Below are positions 15,155 to 23,160 of a DNA stretch of 34,584 nucleotides, in pieces. This DNA comes from Salinivenus sp. (GTDB taxonomy: Bacteria; Bacteroidota; Rhodothermia; Rhodothermales; Salinibacteraceae), in assembly GCA_018609755.1 (NCBI GenBank), contig JAHENZ010000124.1, positions 1 to 34,584 of the forward strand, in the 5' to 3' direction. The notes under the pieces are model-generated. The model saw only the letters and a list, made by a program, of their open reading frames with translations. It was not told where the DNA came from and searched no databases. The position numbers were made by a program, and so were the translations under genes. Every line of letters begins with the position of its first letter. Position 1 is the first letter of the stretch.

Positions 15155-16177
15155 ATGAAATCGCGCATCGTTACGATCATCGCTCTTTCATGTGCCCTAT
15201 TGGTTGGGCTTTCTGCTCCGTCCGTGGCTCAGGATAACACCAAGCGCGCGCAGACTGGGATGGGCTTTCTAAAACAGTCGCTGAGTCCCAAGGTGGCGGG
15301 AATGGGAGGGACGGGAACGACCCTCCGACTGCAGTCCACGTCCCTGTTTTACAATCCGGCCGGAATGGCCCAGATGGACAACTACGGACACGCTGCATTT
15401 TCGACCATGCAGTGGATTGCCGACATCAATTATAATAGTGCGAGCGTGTCCCTCCGTCCGGCTGAGGGCACATACGGGGTGATTGGATTCACCTTTATGC
15501 AGGTCAGTTACGGCGAACTGGAGGGCACCCGCCGCGCCGGGAATGATCAGGGCTACGTGTCCACCGGCACGTTTAGTCCCAACTCGTGGGCGTTTGGGAT
15601 CGGGTACGCATATCCGGTCACGGATCGCATCTCGGTGGGGGCGAAGGTGAAGTACGCGAAGCAGAACCTCGGCCCGAGCGTCATGTCTGCAGACGGGGCC
15701 ACGAAGCAGAATGAACTCGGGACCGGAGCCTACGACTTCGGGATTCAGTACGATACTGATTACAAGGGCATTCAAGTTGCCATGAACGTGCGGAATTTCT
15801 CGCCCGAGGTGCAGTATGAGCGACAAAGCTTTGAGCTGCCGATGGAACTCTCCGTGGGCATTTCTGCAGATATGTTCGAGATGACGGATTGGCTGTCCGA
15901 CCCGAACAATAATCATTCGTTCAACGTGATGCTCAAGGGCGTGACGCCCCGAGACTTCAGTGAGCGGATGCACTTCGGTGGAGAGTACGCCTTTATGGAT
16001 ACCTTCTTCCTTCGAGGAGGGTATACGCTTCCCAAGTCGAGCCTCGAAGAAGGATTCAACGCCGGTGCGGGTTTTCAGACATCGCTGTCCGGCTTTGAGG
16101 TGGGGGCCGATTACTCCTACACGTCCTTTGATGTCTTCAACGGCGTGAATCGAGTCGGGATCAATGTCGGGTTTTAG
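15155..16177 (+). CDS. PorV/PorQ-family outer-membrane beta-barrel protein
   Basis: The protein has 340 residues from the ATG at 15155; CCGAGG lies 9 nt upstream and fits a ribosome site. An in-frame GTG at 15146 is less likely. A signal peptide (IVTIIALSCALLVGLSAPSVAQ) is followed by the typical family opening, with GFLKQSLSPKVAGMGGTGTT and SLFYNPAGMAQ. Alternating beta-strands follow (YGVIGFTF, WAFGIGYAYPVTDRISVGAKVKYAK is split over two strands) and the protein ends in VGINVGF. Relatives include PorV, which shuttles or anchors T9SS cargo at the outer membrane, but many paralogues of unknown role exist. Its place 86 bp after a protein with a T9SS-like tail supports a dedicated cargo or display role; this is inference. 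Confidence 0.88.
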   Translation: MKSRIVTIIALSCALLVGLSAPSVAQDNTKRAQTGMGFLKQSLSPKVAGMGGTGTTLRLQSTSLFYNPAGMAQMDNYGHAAFSTMQWIADINYNSASVSLRPAEGTYGVIGFTFMQVSYGELEGTRRAGNDQGYVSTGTFSPNSWAFGIGYAYPVTDRISVGAKVKYAKQNLGPSVMSADGATKQNELGTGAYDFGIQYDTDYKGIQVAMNVRNFSPEVQYERQSFELPMELSVGISADMFEMTDWLSDPNNNHSFNVMLKGVTPRDFSERMHFGGEYAFMDTFFLRGGYTLPKSSLEEGFNAGAGFQTSLSGFEVGADYSYTSFDVFNGVNRVGINVGF

Positions 16178-16236
16178 AACTCTAATGCAGAAGCGGGGGG
16201 AGTTCGCGTAGTTGCTTCATTGTCCATTCTTGCGCA

Positions 16237-17508
16237 TTGAGCCAATTGATTGACACAAGGCATGGAAGAAGGGGCCGGTGGATGGCCGTTGTGCTTGCGG
16301 TCTGTACCCTGGTCGTCGGAGGATGTGGATCCGGAGGAGAAGGAGAGCCCGAAGGGACGGGGAATGCCATGTCGCGTCAGGCAGTGGACGACACGACGGT
16401 GTCCATGCTCGTGCAGTCGCAGCGGGCCCTGAAACAAGGGGCGCTCCGCAAATCCCTTGCACTTGCCGATAGTGTCGTTCACCGAGCCCCGCGGCTGGCC
16501 GACGGGCACTTTCAGCGGGGACGTGTGCTCTCGGAGCTCAAGCGCTTTGACGAGGCGGAAACGGAGTACCGGAAGGTCCTGTCGCTCGATCCTCAGTATC
16601 AGGGCGCCTGGTTCAATCTGGGGAATAATGCGTATCGGCGCCAAAACTTCGAGAAGGCCCTCCGATACTTTCAGAACGAGCAGGAGCAGTTTGCTTCGGC
16701 CTCTACGCTCGTCGAGATTGGCAAGGCCTATGGGGCGATTGGGAAGCCGGATAGTGCCCAGTGGGCATACGAGCGTGCCCTTTCGCTCGACTCCACCGCG
16801 GCGGCGGCCCATGCTCGACTCGGTCGATTGTACGAGGAGGAGGGCAAACCGGAGGCGGCGCTCAGGCATTCCCGCCGGGCCCTGGAGCTTGCGCCCGATA
16901 ACGTGAACTACCAATATGTCGTCGGGTCTCACCTCTTTCAGCTCGGGCGATACGAGGAGGCGATTGAGCGGCTGGAGTCCGTGATCGAGAAGCGCCCGTG
17001 GCATCAAGAGGCGCACTACAATCTTGGGCAGGCCCTCGTGCGGACGGGGAAACAGGACAAGGGAAAACGCTACCTATCGGCGGCGGATAGTCTCGATAAG
17101 CAGCAGCGCGAGATTGAGCGGTTGGAGTCCGTTGCGAAGGATCAGCCTGACAATCCGAAGCGATGGAAAACCTTGGGCGATGCGTATCGGCGGGCCGGTC
17201 GGTTGGACAGGGCACGAGAGGCGTATAGCATTGCATTGTATCTCCGTCCCACGAGTCCAACGCTTCGAGATCAGATGGCCCAGCTGGCGGCCGAGCGGGG
17301 CAACTACAAGGCAGCCGTTACGCACTATCGGACCCTTTTGCGTCGGAACCCCAACTTTACGGATGGGTGGTTTAATCTCGGGGTGTTATATGCTCAGAAT
17401 GGAGAAACGGAAAAGGCCCGGAAGATGTGGGAGCGAGTGCTTCAGCAAAATCCGAATCATCCGAGGGCGCGGGACTACCTAACCTCTCTTCCGGAAGGGG
17501 ATTCGTAG
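16237..17508 (+). CDS. TPR-repeat lipoprotein
   Basis: The protein has up to 423 residues. The start is uncertain: TTG codons at 16237 and 16246 give a positively charged n-region (RHGRRGRW) before the hydrophobic core MAVVLAVCTLVVGGC, while the ATG at 16282 would leave no charged n-region. The cysteine of VVGGC (about residue 30) is a likely lipid attachment site. About eight or nine tetratricopeptide repeats fill the rest, for example GHFQRGRVLSELKRFDEAE, AWFNLGNNAYRRQNFEKAL, AHARLGRLYEEEGKPEAAL, WKTLGDAYRRAGRLDRA and GWFNLGVLYAQNGETEKA. TPR proteins are scaffolds for protein assembly; this one should act in the periplasm, attached to a membrane. It begins 59 bp after the PorV/PorQ gene and precedes the VCBS/UnbV lipoprotein. 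Confidence 0.85.
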   Translation: MSQLIDTRHGRRGRWMAVVLAVCTLVVGGCGSGGEGEPEGTGNAMSRQAVDDTTVSMLVQSQRALKQGALRKSLALADSVVHRAPRLADGHFQRGRVLSELKRFDEAETEYRKVLSLDPQYQGAWFNLGNNAYRRQNFEKALRYFQNEQEQFASASTLVEIGKAYGAIGKPDSAQWAYERALSLDSTAAAAHARLGRLYEEEGKPEAALRHSRRALELAPDNVNYQYVVGSHLFQLGRYEEAIERLESVIEKRPWHQEAHYNLGQALVRTGKQDKGKRYLSAADSLDKQQREIERLESVAKDQPDNPKRWKTLGDAYRRAGRLDRAREAYSIALYLRPTSPTLRDQMAQLAAERGNYKAAVTHYRTLLRRNPNFTDGWFNLGVLYAQNGETEKARKMWERVLQQNPNHPRARDYLTSLPEGDS

Positions 17509-17576
17509 GTAGAGCGTACCCACTGGAGGGTCGCGACCGGAGGGTGCGTCGCAGAATCAGGATTCCGGCGATTTAA

Positions 17577-17605
17577 GTTGGAGCACGACGTGCTTGACGT
17601 CCAAC
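17577..17605. repeat. Compound hairpin between TPR and VCBS lipoprotein genes
   Basis: The inner arms AGCACG (17582-17587) and CGTGCT (17589-17594) are perfect around one base, and GTTGGA (17577-17582) pairs with TCCAAC (17600-17605) outside them. A separate perfect palindrome GGTCGCGACC lies at 17529-17538. The spacer could hold an intercistronic processing or attenuation site. There is no T-run, so a terminator is not supported. Confidence 0.3.
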
Positions 17606-17670
17606 TCGTTGTTCAGCACCACTGAAAGAGGGGGGAGAGGGTGGTGATTTTGATCCAGACGAGGTGATTC

Positions 17671-19419
17671 GTGTTGCAGCCGTTGTTGAATCAAACGATC
17701 CGGTACGAAACGGGACGATACGGCGTCCTTTGTCTCGTTCTCTTTTTGGGGAGCGTAGGAATGACGGGCTGTGCCGATTCCGCCTCCTCTCCCAGCGGAG
17801 AGTCGGGGGTGTCGTTTGAGGATGTGACGAAACGAGCCAATCTAGACGGCTTTTGGCACCGAACCGGAGCGTTTGGCGAAAAGTGGTTCCCTGAGACGAT
17901 GGGAAGTGGGGGCGGCTTCATCGATTACAATGGCGATGGACGGCTCGACATTCTGCTGGCCGGCGGGGGGGGGTGGGAGGAAAGTGACGTCGAGCTCAAA
18001 CGGGCACTCTGGCTCTACCGCAACGACGGCGGCGGGAGGTTTACACTCGTAACCGAGGAGGCGGGGCTGGGAGGCGTCGAGGCGTACGGGTTCGGAATCA
18101 CCGTTGCCGATTACAACAACGACGGCCATCGGGACTTTTTCTTTACGACCCTGAACCGGAATCTGCTTTTCCGAAATGAGGGGGACGGGACCTTTACCGA
18201 GGTCGGCCGAGAGGCCGGATTGACGGCTCCCCCTGAGTGGAGTAGCTCGGCTGCGTTCTTCGATGCCGATAACGACGGGCATCTCGACCTCTACGTGGGA
18301 AACTACGTGAAGTGGAGCCGGGAGAGCGACCTTTTTTGTTCGGTCGACGGAGATACAAAAGCGTACTGCACGCCTGAAGAGTACGAGGGTGCGATCGGGC
18401 GTTTCTACCACAACGACGGCGACGGCACGTTTACGGAGTGGACGGAACGCGCCGGCTTCCGGTCGTCCCCCGGAAAGACCCTGGGTGTGACGATGTTGGA
18501 CTACAACCGGGACGGCTGGATGGACCTCTACGTGGCCAATGACATGGAGCGCAACCTGCTATACGAGAATAGAGGGGACGGGACGTTTGAGGAGCGCGGA
18601 ACCGTGAGCGGCACGGCGTACAGTCAGTCCGGACGGGTCCGGGCGGGAATGGGGACCGATGCCGGGGTCGTCGACAGCACCGGGCGTCCCACAATCTTTG
18701 TGAGCAATTTCTCCCGCGAAAAGATTAGCGTCTTCCGCCATGAGGGGGACGGACTTTTTCAAGACCGATCTGCGTTGTCGGGCGTGGGGCGTCCCGGGAA
18801 GTTTACGCTTGGGTTCGGCCTCTTTTTGTTCGACGCCGAACTGAACGGTACACTCGATCTCTTCGTCGCGAATGGGCACGTGCAGCCGGACATCGAACAC
18901 ATCGATCGGGCAATTCACTACAAGCAGCGGCCTCACCTCTTTTTGAATGACGGCAACGGGCGATTTGAGGAACTGGCCGTCGACAACGGGCCTCTTACTG
19001 ATTCGTTGGTCGCTCGGGGCGCTGCCTACGGAGACTATGACGAGGATGGCGACCTGGACATTCTCGTGACGGAAAATGAGGGGGCGGCTCATCTCTGGCG
19101 AAATCAGGTGCGTGAAGGAGAGGGAGAGAATGCCCCGAGGTACCTCCGAGTACAGTTGGAGGGAACGGAAAGCAATCGCGACGGAGTCGGCGCCCGGGTT
19201 CGAGTCGAGCGCGGGGAGGATGTTCAGGAGCGTCTTCTTCGCACGGGATCGAGTTATCTCTCATCGAGCGAGATGACCTTGACCTTCGGACTCGGAGAGC
19301 AGTCGAGCGTCGATCAGGTCACGGTGCATTGGCCGAGCGGGGAAATGGATCGAGTGGAGAATGTGAAGGCCAATCAGACGCTCCGCATCGTCGAGGGGAA
19401 GGGGCGGGAAGCGGTGTGA
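17671..19419 (+). CDS. CRTAC1-like lipoprotein: VCBS/FG-GAP repeats with ASPIC/UnbV domain
   Basis: The protein has 582 residues from a GTG at 17671, supported by GAGGTG 5-10 nt upstream and a lipoprotein signal starting there (hydrophobic core about 18-30, lipobox GMTGC with Cys34). Six VCBS-type calcium-binding repeats are visible: FIDYNGDGRLDILLA (83), VADYNNDGHRDFFF (145), FFDADNDGHLDLYV (196), MLDYNRDGWMDLYV (275), a degenerate LFDAELNGTLDLFV (386) and YGDYDEDGDLDILV (453). Together they should form a beta-propeller. The C-terminal ASPIC/UnbV domain covers about 490-575 (SNRDGVGARVRV, HWPSGEMDRV). Its biochemical function is not established; the repeats suggest calcium-dependent binding of protein or carbohydrate at the cell surface or in the periplasm. 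The gene follows the TPR lipoprotein by 162 bp. Confidence 0.9.
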   Translation: MLQPLLNQTIRYETGRYGVLCLVLFLGSVGMTGCADSASSPSGESGVSFEDVTKRANLDGFWHRTGAFGEKWFPETMGSGGGFIDYNGDGRLDILLAGGGGWEESDVELKRALWLYRNDGGGRFTLVTEEAGLGGVEAYGFGITVADYNNDGHRDFFFTTLNRNLLFRNEGDGTFTEVGREAGLTAPPEWSSSAAFFDADNDGHLDLYVGNYVKWSRESDLFCSVDGDTKAYCTPEEYEGAIGRFYHNDGDGTFTEWTERAGFRSSPGKTLGVTMLDYNRDGWMDLYVANDMERNLLYENRGDGTFEERGTVSGTAYSQSGRVRAGMGTDAGVVDSTGRPTIFVSNFSREKISVFRHEGDGLFQDRSALSGVGRPGKFTLGFGLFLFDAELNGTLDLFVANGHVQPDIEHIDRAIHYKQRPHLFLNDGNGRFEELAVDNGPLTDSLVARGAAYGDYDEDGDLDILVTENEGAAHLWRNQVREGEGENAPRYLRVQLEGTESNRDGVGARVRVERGEDVQERLLRTGSSYLSSSEMTLTFGLGEQSSVDQVTVHWPSGEMDRVENVKANQTLRIVEGKGREAV

Positions 19420-19492
19420 TTCGTTCGTCGTGCTGCGTGAACGCGGCATGCAAGGGGACGTCGGACCAGACATTCAACGTTGAGGTGGTGGC

Positions 19493-20629
19493 ATGAAGGT
19501 GCTGATACGGATTGTACTTCTCGTTTGCGTCGGGCTCGGAGTTGGCAGCCACGCACTGTCGGCTCAGTTCCTCCTCCCGGCGCAAGGAGAGACGCCGAAC
19601 GAAGTCCTGCGGCTGGGCGTCGTGGGGATGGTGCACGGGCACGTCCACGGGTTTCTCCAGGCGAGGCCCTACGATGGGGTGGAACTGGTTGGATTTGCCG
19701 AGCCGGATACGGCGCTGAGACGGCAGGTCGCCGACCAGTACGATTTGGAGTCTGAACGTCTGTACGGAGATCTCACGTCGATGCTGGAGGAGGGCCGCCC
19801 GGACGCCGTGGTGGTGTTCACTCATACCTTCGATCACCGGCGCGTCGTCGAGGAAGCGGCCCCACGAGGAGTGCACGTCATGGTCGAGAAGCCGTTGGCG
19901 GTGGGAATGGAGCACGCCCGAGCGATCCAAAAGGCGGCTCGGGCAAACGACGTCCACGTGTTGGTTAATTACGAGACGACCTGGTATCCCAGCACCCATC
20001 GCGCCTATGCCATTGCCCGTGAGAACGGGCGGCTCGGTCCCCTTCGTAAGATGATCGTGCGAGACGGGCACCGCGGACCCAAAGAAATTGGGGTGGGTCC
20101 GGCCTTTCTGGACTGGTTGACCGACCCCACTCTCAATGGGGGCGGGGCCCTCATGGACTTCGGCTGCTACGGGGCAAATCTCCTCACGTGGATGATGGAA
20201 GGACAACGGCCGCGCTCGGTGACGGCCGTCACGCAGCAGGTGAAGTCAGATCCCGTCTATGGGGAGGTGGACGACATCGCGACAATTATCGTGACCTATC
20301 CCGGGGCACAGGGAATCATCCAGGCCTCGTGGAACTGGCCGTACAGTCGCAAGGACCTGTCGATCTATGGACGGGAGGGCTACGTTCACGCCGACGATCC
20401 GATTCGCATGCGCGTCCGCGTCGGAGACGCCGAAGAGCGTCGGGTGACGCTTGAGACGCAGCCGGCGTTCTACGAGGCGGCTGTGCCGTACCTGCAGAAG
20501 GTGGTGGGGGGGACGGTGGAGCCGCAGGGGCTCTCGTCCCTCGAAAACAACATGATCGTAACCGAAATTCTGGACGCGGCTCGTCGCTCGGCCCAGACGG
20601 GGAAGACAGTCCATCTGCAAGACGAGTAG
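19493..20629 (+). CDS. Exported Gfo/Idh/MocA family oxidoreductase
   Basis: This is a 378-residue NAD(P)-dependent oxidoreductase. The ATG at 19493 has GAGG about 8 nt upstream. An N-terminal Sec-like signal (IRIVLLVCVGLGVG, cleavage near ALSA) lacks a twin-arginine motif. The Rossmann domain follows (LRLGVVGMVHGHVHGFL, about 39-55), with the family motif VEKPLAVG (about 136-143). The C-terminal alpha/beta domain contains GGGALMDFGCYGANLL. Family members oxidise or reduce sugars, inositols and related hydroxyl compounds. The glycine loop GVVGMVHGH departs from the usual GxGxxG, so cofactor binding may differ. Location between the UnbV-type lipoprotein and a TonB receptor suggests a role in processing or sensing the imported ligand in the periplasm, which is inferred. 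Confidence 0.88.
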   Translation: MKVLIRIVLLVCVGLGVGSHALSAQFLLPAQGETPNEVLRLGVVGMVHGHVHGFLQARPYDGVELVGFAEPDTALRRQVADQYDLESERLYGDLTSMLEEGRPDAVVVFTHTFDHRRVVEEAAPRGVHVMVEKPLAVGMEHARAIQKAARANDVHVLVNYETTWYPSTHRAYAIARENGRLGPLRKMIVRDGHRGPKEIGVGPAFLDWLTDPTLNGGGALMDFGCYGANLLTWMMEGQRPRSVTAVTQQVKSDPVYGEVDDIATIIVTYPGAQGIIQASWNWPYSRKDLSIYGREGYVHADDPIRMRVRVGDAEERRVTLETQPAFYEAAVPYLQKVVGGTVEPQGLSSLENNMIVTEILDAARRSAQTGKTVHLQDE

Positions 20630-20775
20630 GTATCTGGGACGGGCGGACGACAGAATTGACGAACGATTTTGGGCATCTCCTCGGCCCCAGAAGGCGAAGG
20701 ATTCCGTCCCTCGGCGGCATTCGTCTGGGAGCGTCGGGAGCACAACACTCTGCGGGAACTGGTATTCCATTCCCC

Positions 20776-23148
20776 ATGACGACGATAACGGCAGCGGTCC
20801 GGTCTCCGGCGGCACTGATCTTCTGGGGCGCTCTACTGCCGTTTTTGCTTTTTGGGGGCACCGAAACGGTTCAGGCTCAGGGACGAGGGGAGAAGACGGC
20901 AGTGCTGAGTGGATTTGTCACGGATTCCAGCGACGGTCAGCCCCTCACTGGGGCCAATGTGCTCCTCCAAAAGCTTCCGGACTCTACGGCGTCGTACGGG
21001 GGGGCCACGGATGCGGACGGGGTGTACCTCATCAAGGGGATTCGACCGGGCCGCTATGAGATGCGAGTCTCGTTCGTGGGATACGTGTCGCATCTTGACA
21101 CCCTGACACTCGATTCAGGTCAGCAACAAACGATCAACGTCTCGATCGGGGCTAGTGAGTCTGCTCTCGAGGAGGTCATAGTCGAAGAGGAGCAAGGGGA
21201 GGCGGTTGACGTCGCGGCCGGACGGGAGCGAATTGATCCGGTTGAGGTTGAGCGCATTCCTACGCCGGACGTAAGTGGAGACCTTTCGTCCTATCTTACT
21301 GTGCTTCCGGGTGTCGTTACGCTGGCCGACCGCGGGGGCCAGCTCTTTATCCGCGGGGGGGAGCCCGCCCAGAACATGGTGCTTCTGGATGGCATGGTGC
21401 TCTACAAGCCCTTCCATCTACTGGGGTTTTACTCCGCGTTCCCGGCGGATATCATCGATCATGCAGACGTGTATGCGGGGGGCTTCGGGGCCGAGTACGG
21501 GCGACGGCTCTCTTCGGTGATTGACGTTGCGACACGTGCGGGCAACAAGCGTCACCTCGCCGGTCGGGTGAGCATTTCGCCATTTATGAGCGAACTGCGT
21601 CTGGAGGGGCCCCTTGGAACCGAGCGCGTTTCGGCCCTGGTGTCCGGGCGACAGTCGATGCTGGAACGGGGGGCGGCTCCGCTTATCGGAGAAGAGCTCC
21701 CGTTTCAGTTTGGCGATGCGTTTGGGAAGGTGCACGTCGATCTCGACGAAAACAGTCGGCTGTCGGTGAGTGCCGTTCGAACCTATGATCGGGGCACCTT
21801 ACGTCCCGACTCGGAGGTGGAGACTCTTCCGGAGGAGACGATTCTGGCCGATCCGTTTGGGGAGATTCGGTGGCAGAACTGGGGCATTGGGGCGCGTCAC
21901 CTCGCCGTCCCGTCTACGCTCCCCGTCGTGACTGATTTTTCCCTCTCCCTTTCGGGACACCGGACGGAGTTGGGGCCTCCAGACGCCCCCACGCGCAGCT
22001 CGAGCGTTCGAACGACGCGCATCGCGTTCGACGCTCGATTTCCGGGCGACCGGCTGACGATGCAGGCCGGATTCGAGGGAAGCTTTTCTCGGCTTTCGCA
22101 CGACCTTGGAGGGCTGTATCAGGACACGTTTACCGATGACCTTACGACGCTCGACCACATCGTGATGTACGTGGAACCCGAGGTGAATCTTGGGGCCGTG
22201 CGGCTACAGCCGGGACTGCGATTGCAGTTTCTGAAGAGCCAGTTCAATCCGTTTCTTGCGCCGCGCCTCCGGATGAGCTGGGAGACGGGGCGGCATCGCG
22301 TGAGTGCGGCGAGCGGACTGTACTATCAGGAGGCGGTCGGGCTGAGCGACCGGCGGGACGCAGCAAGCGTCTTCACTGCGTGGACCAACATTCCCAAGCA
22401 TAGCGGGCTGCCGCGCGACGACGTACGGAGGGGGCAGACGCCCCGGGCCGTACACGGAGTGCTCGGGTATCGCGTTGGCCTCCTACCGGAGGTAACGCTT
22501 TCTCTCGAAGGGTATTACAAGCACCTCTCGGATCTTTTCATCGCGGAATGGACCGCATTCCCCCGTTTTACCACCCGCCTGCAGCCGGCCGACGGTCGCT
22601 CGTATGGAGCAGAGGTGCGGCTTGAAGGAGAATGGGGCCCCTTCTACGGGTATCTGGGGTACGGCTATTCCAATACGTTGTACAACGCGCGTCAGAGCGA
22701 GATTGAACTCTGGTACGGCACGGAAGACCTGCGCTTTCGCCCCCCGCACGACCGACGCCATCAGCTCAGCGTACTCCTGAACGTTGAGGTCGGAGGGTTC
22801 GACGCGAGTGCACGATGGCAGTTTGCCTCCGGGCGGCCGTACAGTCGGATTGTCGGGTTCGATGGATTTGCTCCGGTGACGCGGGTCGGGGATGCGACGG
22901 AGTTTCCCGGAACGCGTCGAGTGATTTATGCTGCCCCCTTCGATGGGGTGCTGCCCCCATACCATCGTCTCGACGTGTCCGCCGAGCAGAGCTTTGCACT
23001 GGGATCCGACCTGGAGCTGTCCGTTCAGGCCGCCGTGGTGAACGCCTATCACCGGCGCAATATCTTTTATCTCGACACCTTCACGCTCAAACGCGTCGAT
23101 CAGCTTCCTTTCACCCCCTCCGTAGGGGTTGCTCTTCGGTACAAGTAG
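20776..23148 (+). CDS. TonB-dependent receptor with CarboxypepD_reg-like domain (second copy)
   Basis: The protein has 790 residues from the ATG at 20776, where the signal peptide begins (core LIFWGALLPFLLFGG, cleavage near VQAQ); the frame continues 40 codons upstream without signal character. Domains: CarboxypepD_reg-like (about 35-120; SGFVTDSSDGQPLTGANVLL, GIRPGRYEMRVSFVGY), a region LEEVIVEEEQGEA that may include the TonB box, plug (about 150-255; GGQLFIRGGEPAQNMVLLDG, YAGGFGAEYGRRLSSVIDV) and a beta-barrel of about 530 residues. It is shorter than the receptor at 9776 and differs in sequence, so it is not a recent duplicate. The last residues GVALRYK end in Lys instead of an aromatic residue. 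The next gene starts 12 bp later, so the two are very probably cotranscribed. Confidence 0.94.
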   Translation: MTTITAAVRSPAALIFWGALLPFLLFGGTETVQAQGRGEKTAVLSGFVTDSSDGQPLTGANVLLQKLPDSTASYGGATDADGVYLIKGIRPGRYEMRVSFVGYVSHLDTLTLDSGQQQTINVSIGASESALEEVIVEEEQGEAVDVAAGRERIDPVEVERIPTPDVSGDLSSYLTVLPGVVTLADRGGQLFIRGGEPAQNMVLLDGMVLYKPFHLLGFYSAFPADIIDHADVYAGGFGAEYGRRLSSVIDVATRAGNKRHLAGRVSISPFMSELRLEGPLGTERVSALVSGRQSMLERGAAPLIGEELPFQFGDAFGKVHVDLDENSRLSVSAVRTYDRGTLRPDSEVETLPEETILADPFGEIRWQNWGIGARHLAVPSTLPVVTDFSLSLSGHRTELGPPDAPTRSSSVRTTRIAFDARFPGDRLTMQAGFEGSFSRLSHDLGGLYQDTFTDDLTTLDHIVMYVEPEVNLGAVRLQPGLRLQFLKSQFNPFLAPRLRMSWETGRHRVSAASGLYYQEAVGLSDRRDAASVFTAWTNIPKHSGLPRDDVRRGQTPRAVHGVLGYRVGLLPEVTLSLEGYYKHLSDLFIAEWTAFPRFTTRLQPADGRSYGAEVRLEGEWGPFYGYLGYGYSNTLYNARQSEIELWYGTEDLRFRPPHDRRHQLSVLLNVEVGGFDASARWQFASGRPYSRIVGFDGFAPVTRVGDATEFPGTRRVIYAAPFDGVLPPYHRLDVSAEQSFALGSDLELSVQAAVVNAYHRRNIFYLDTFTLKRVDQLPFTPSVGVALRYK

Positions 23149-23160
23149 CGACGGTCTCTC

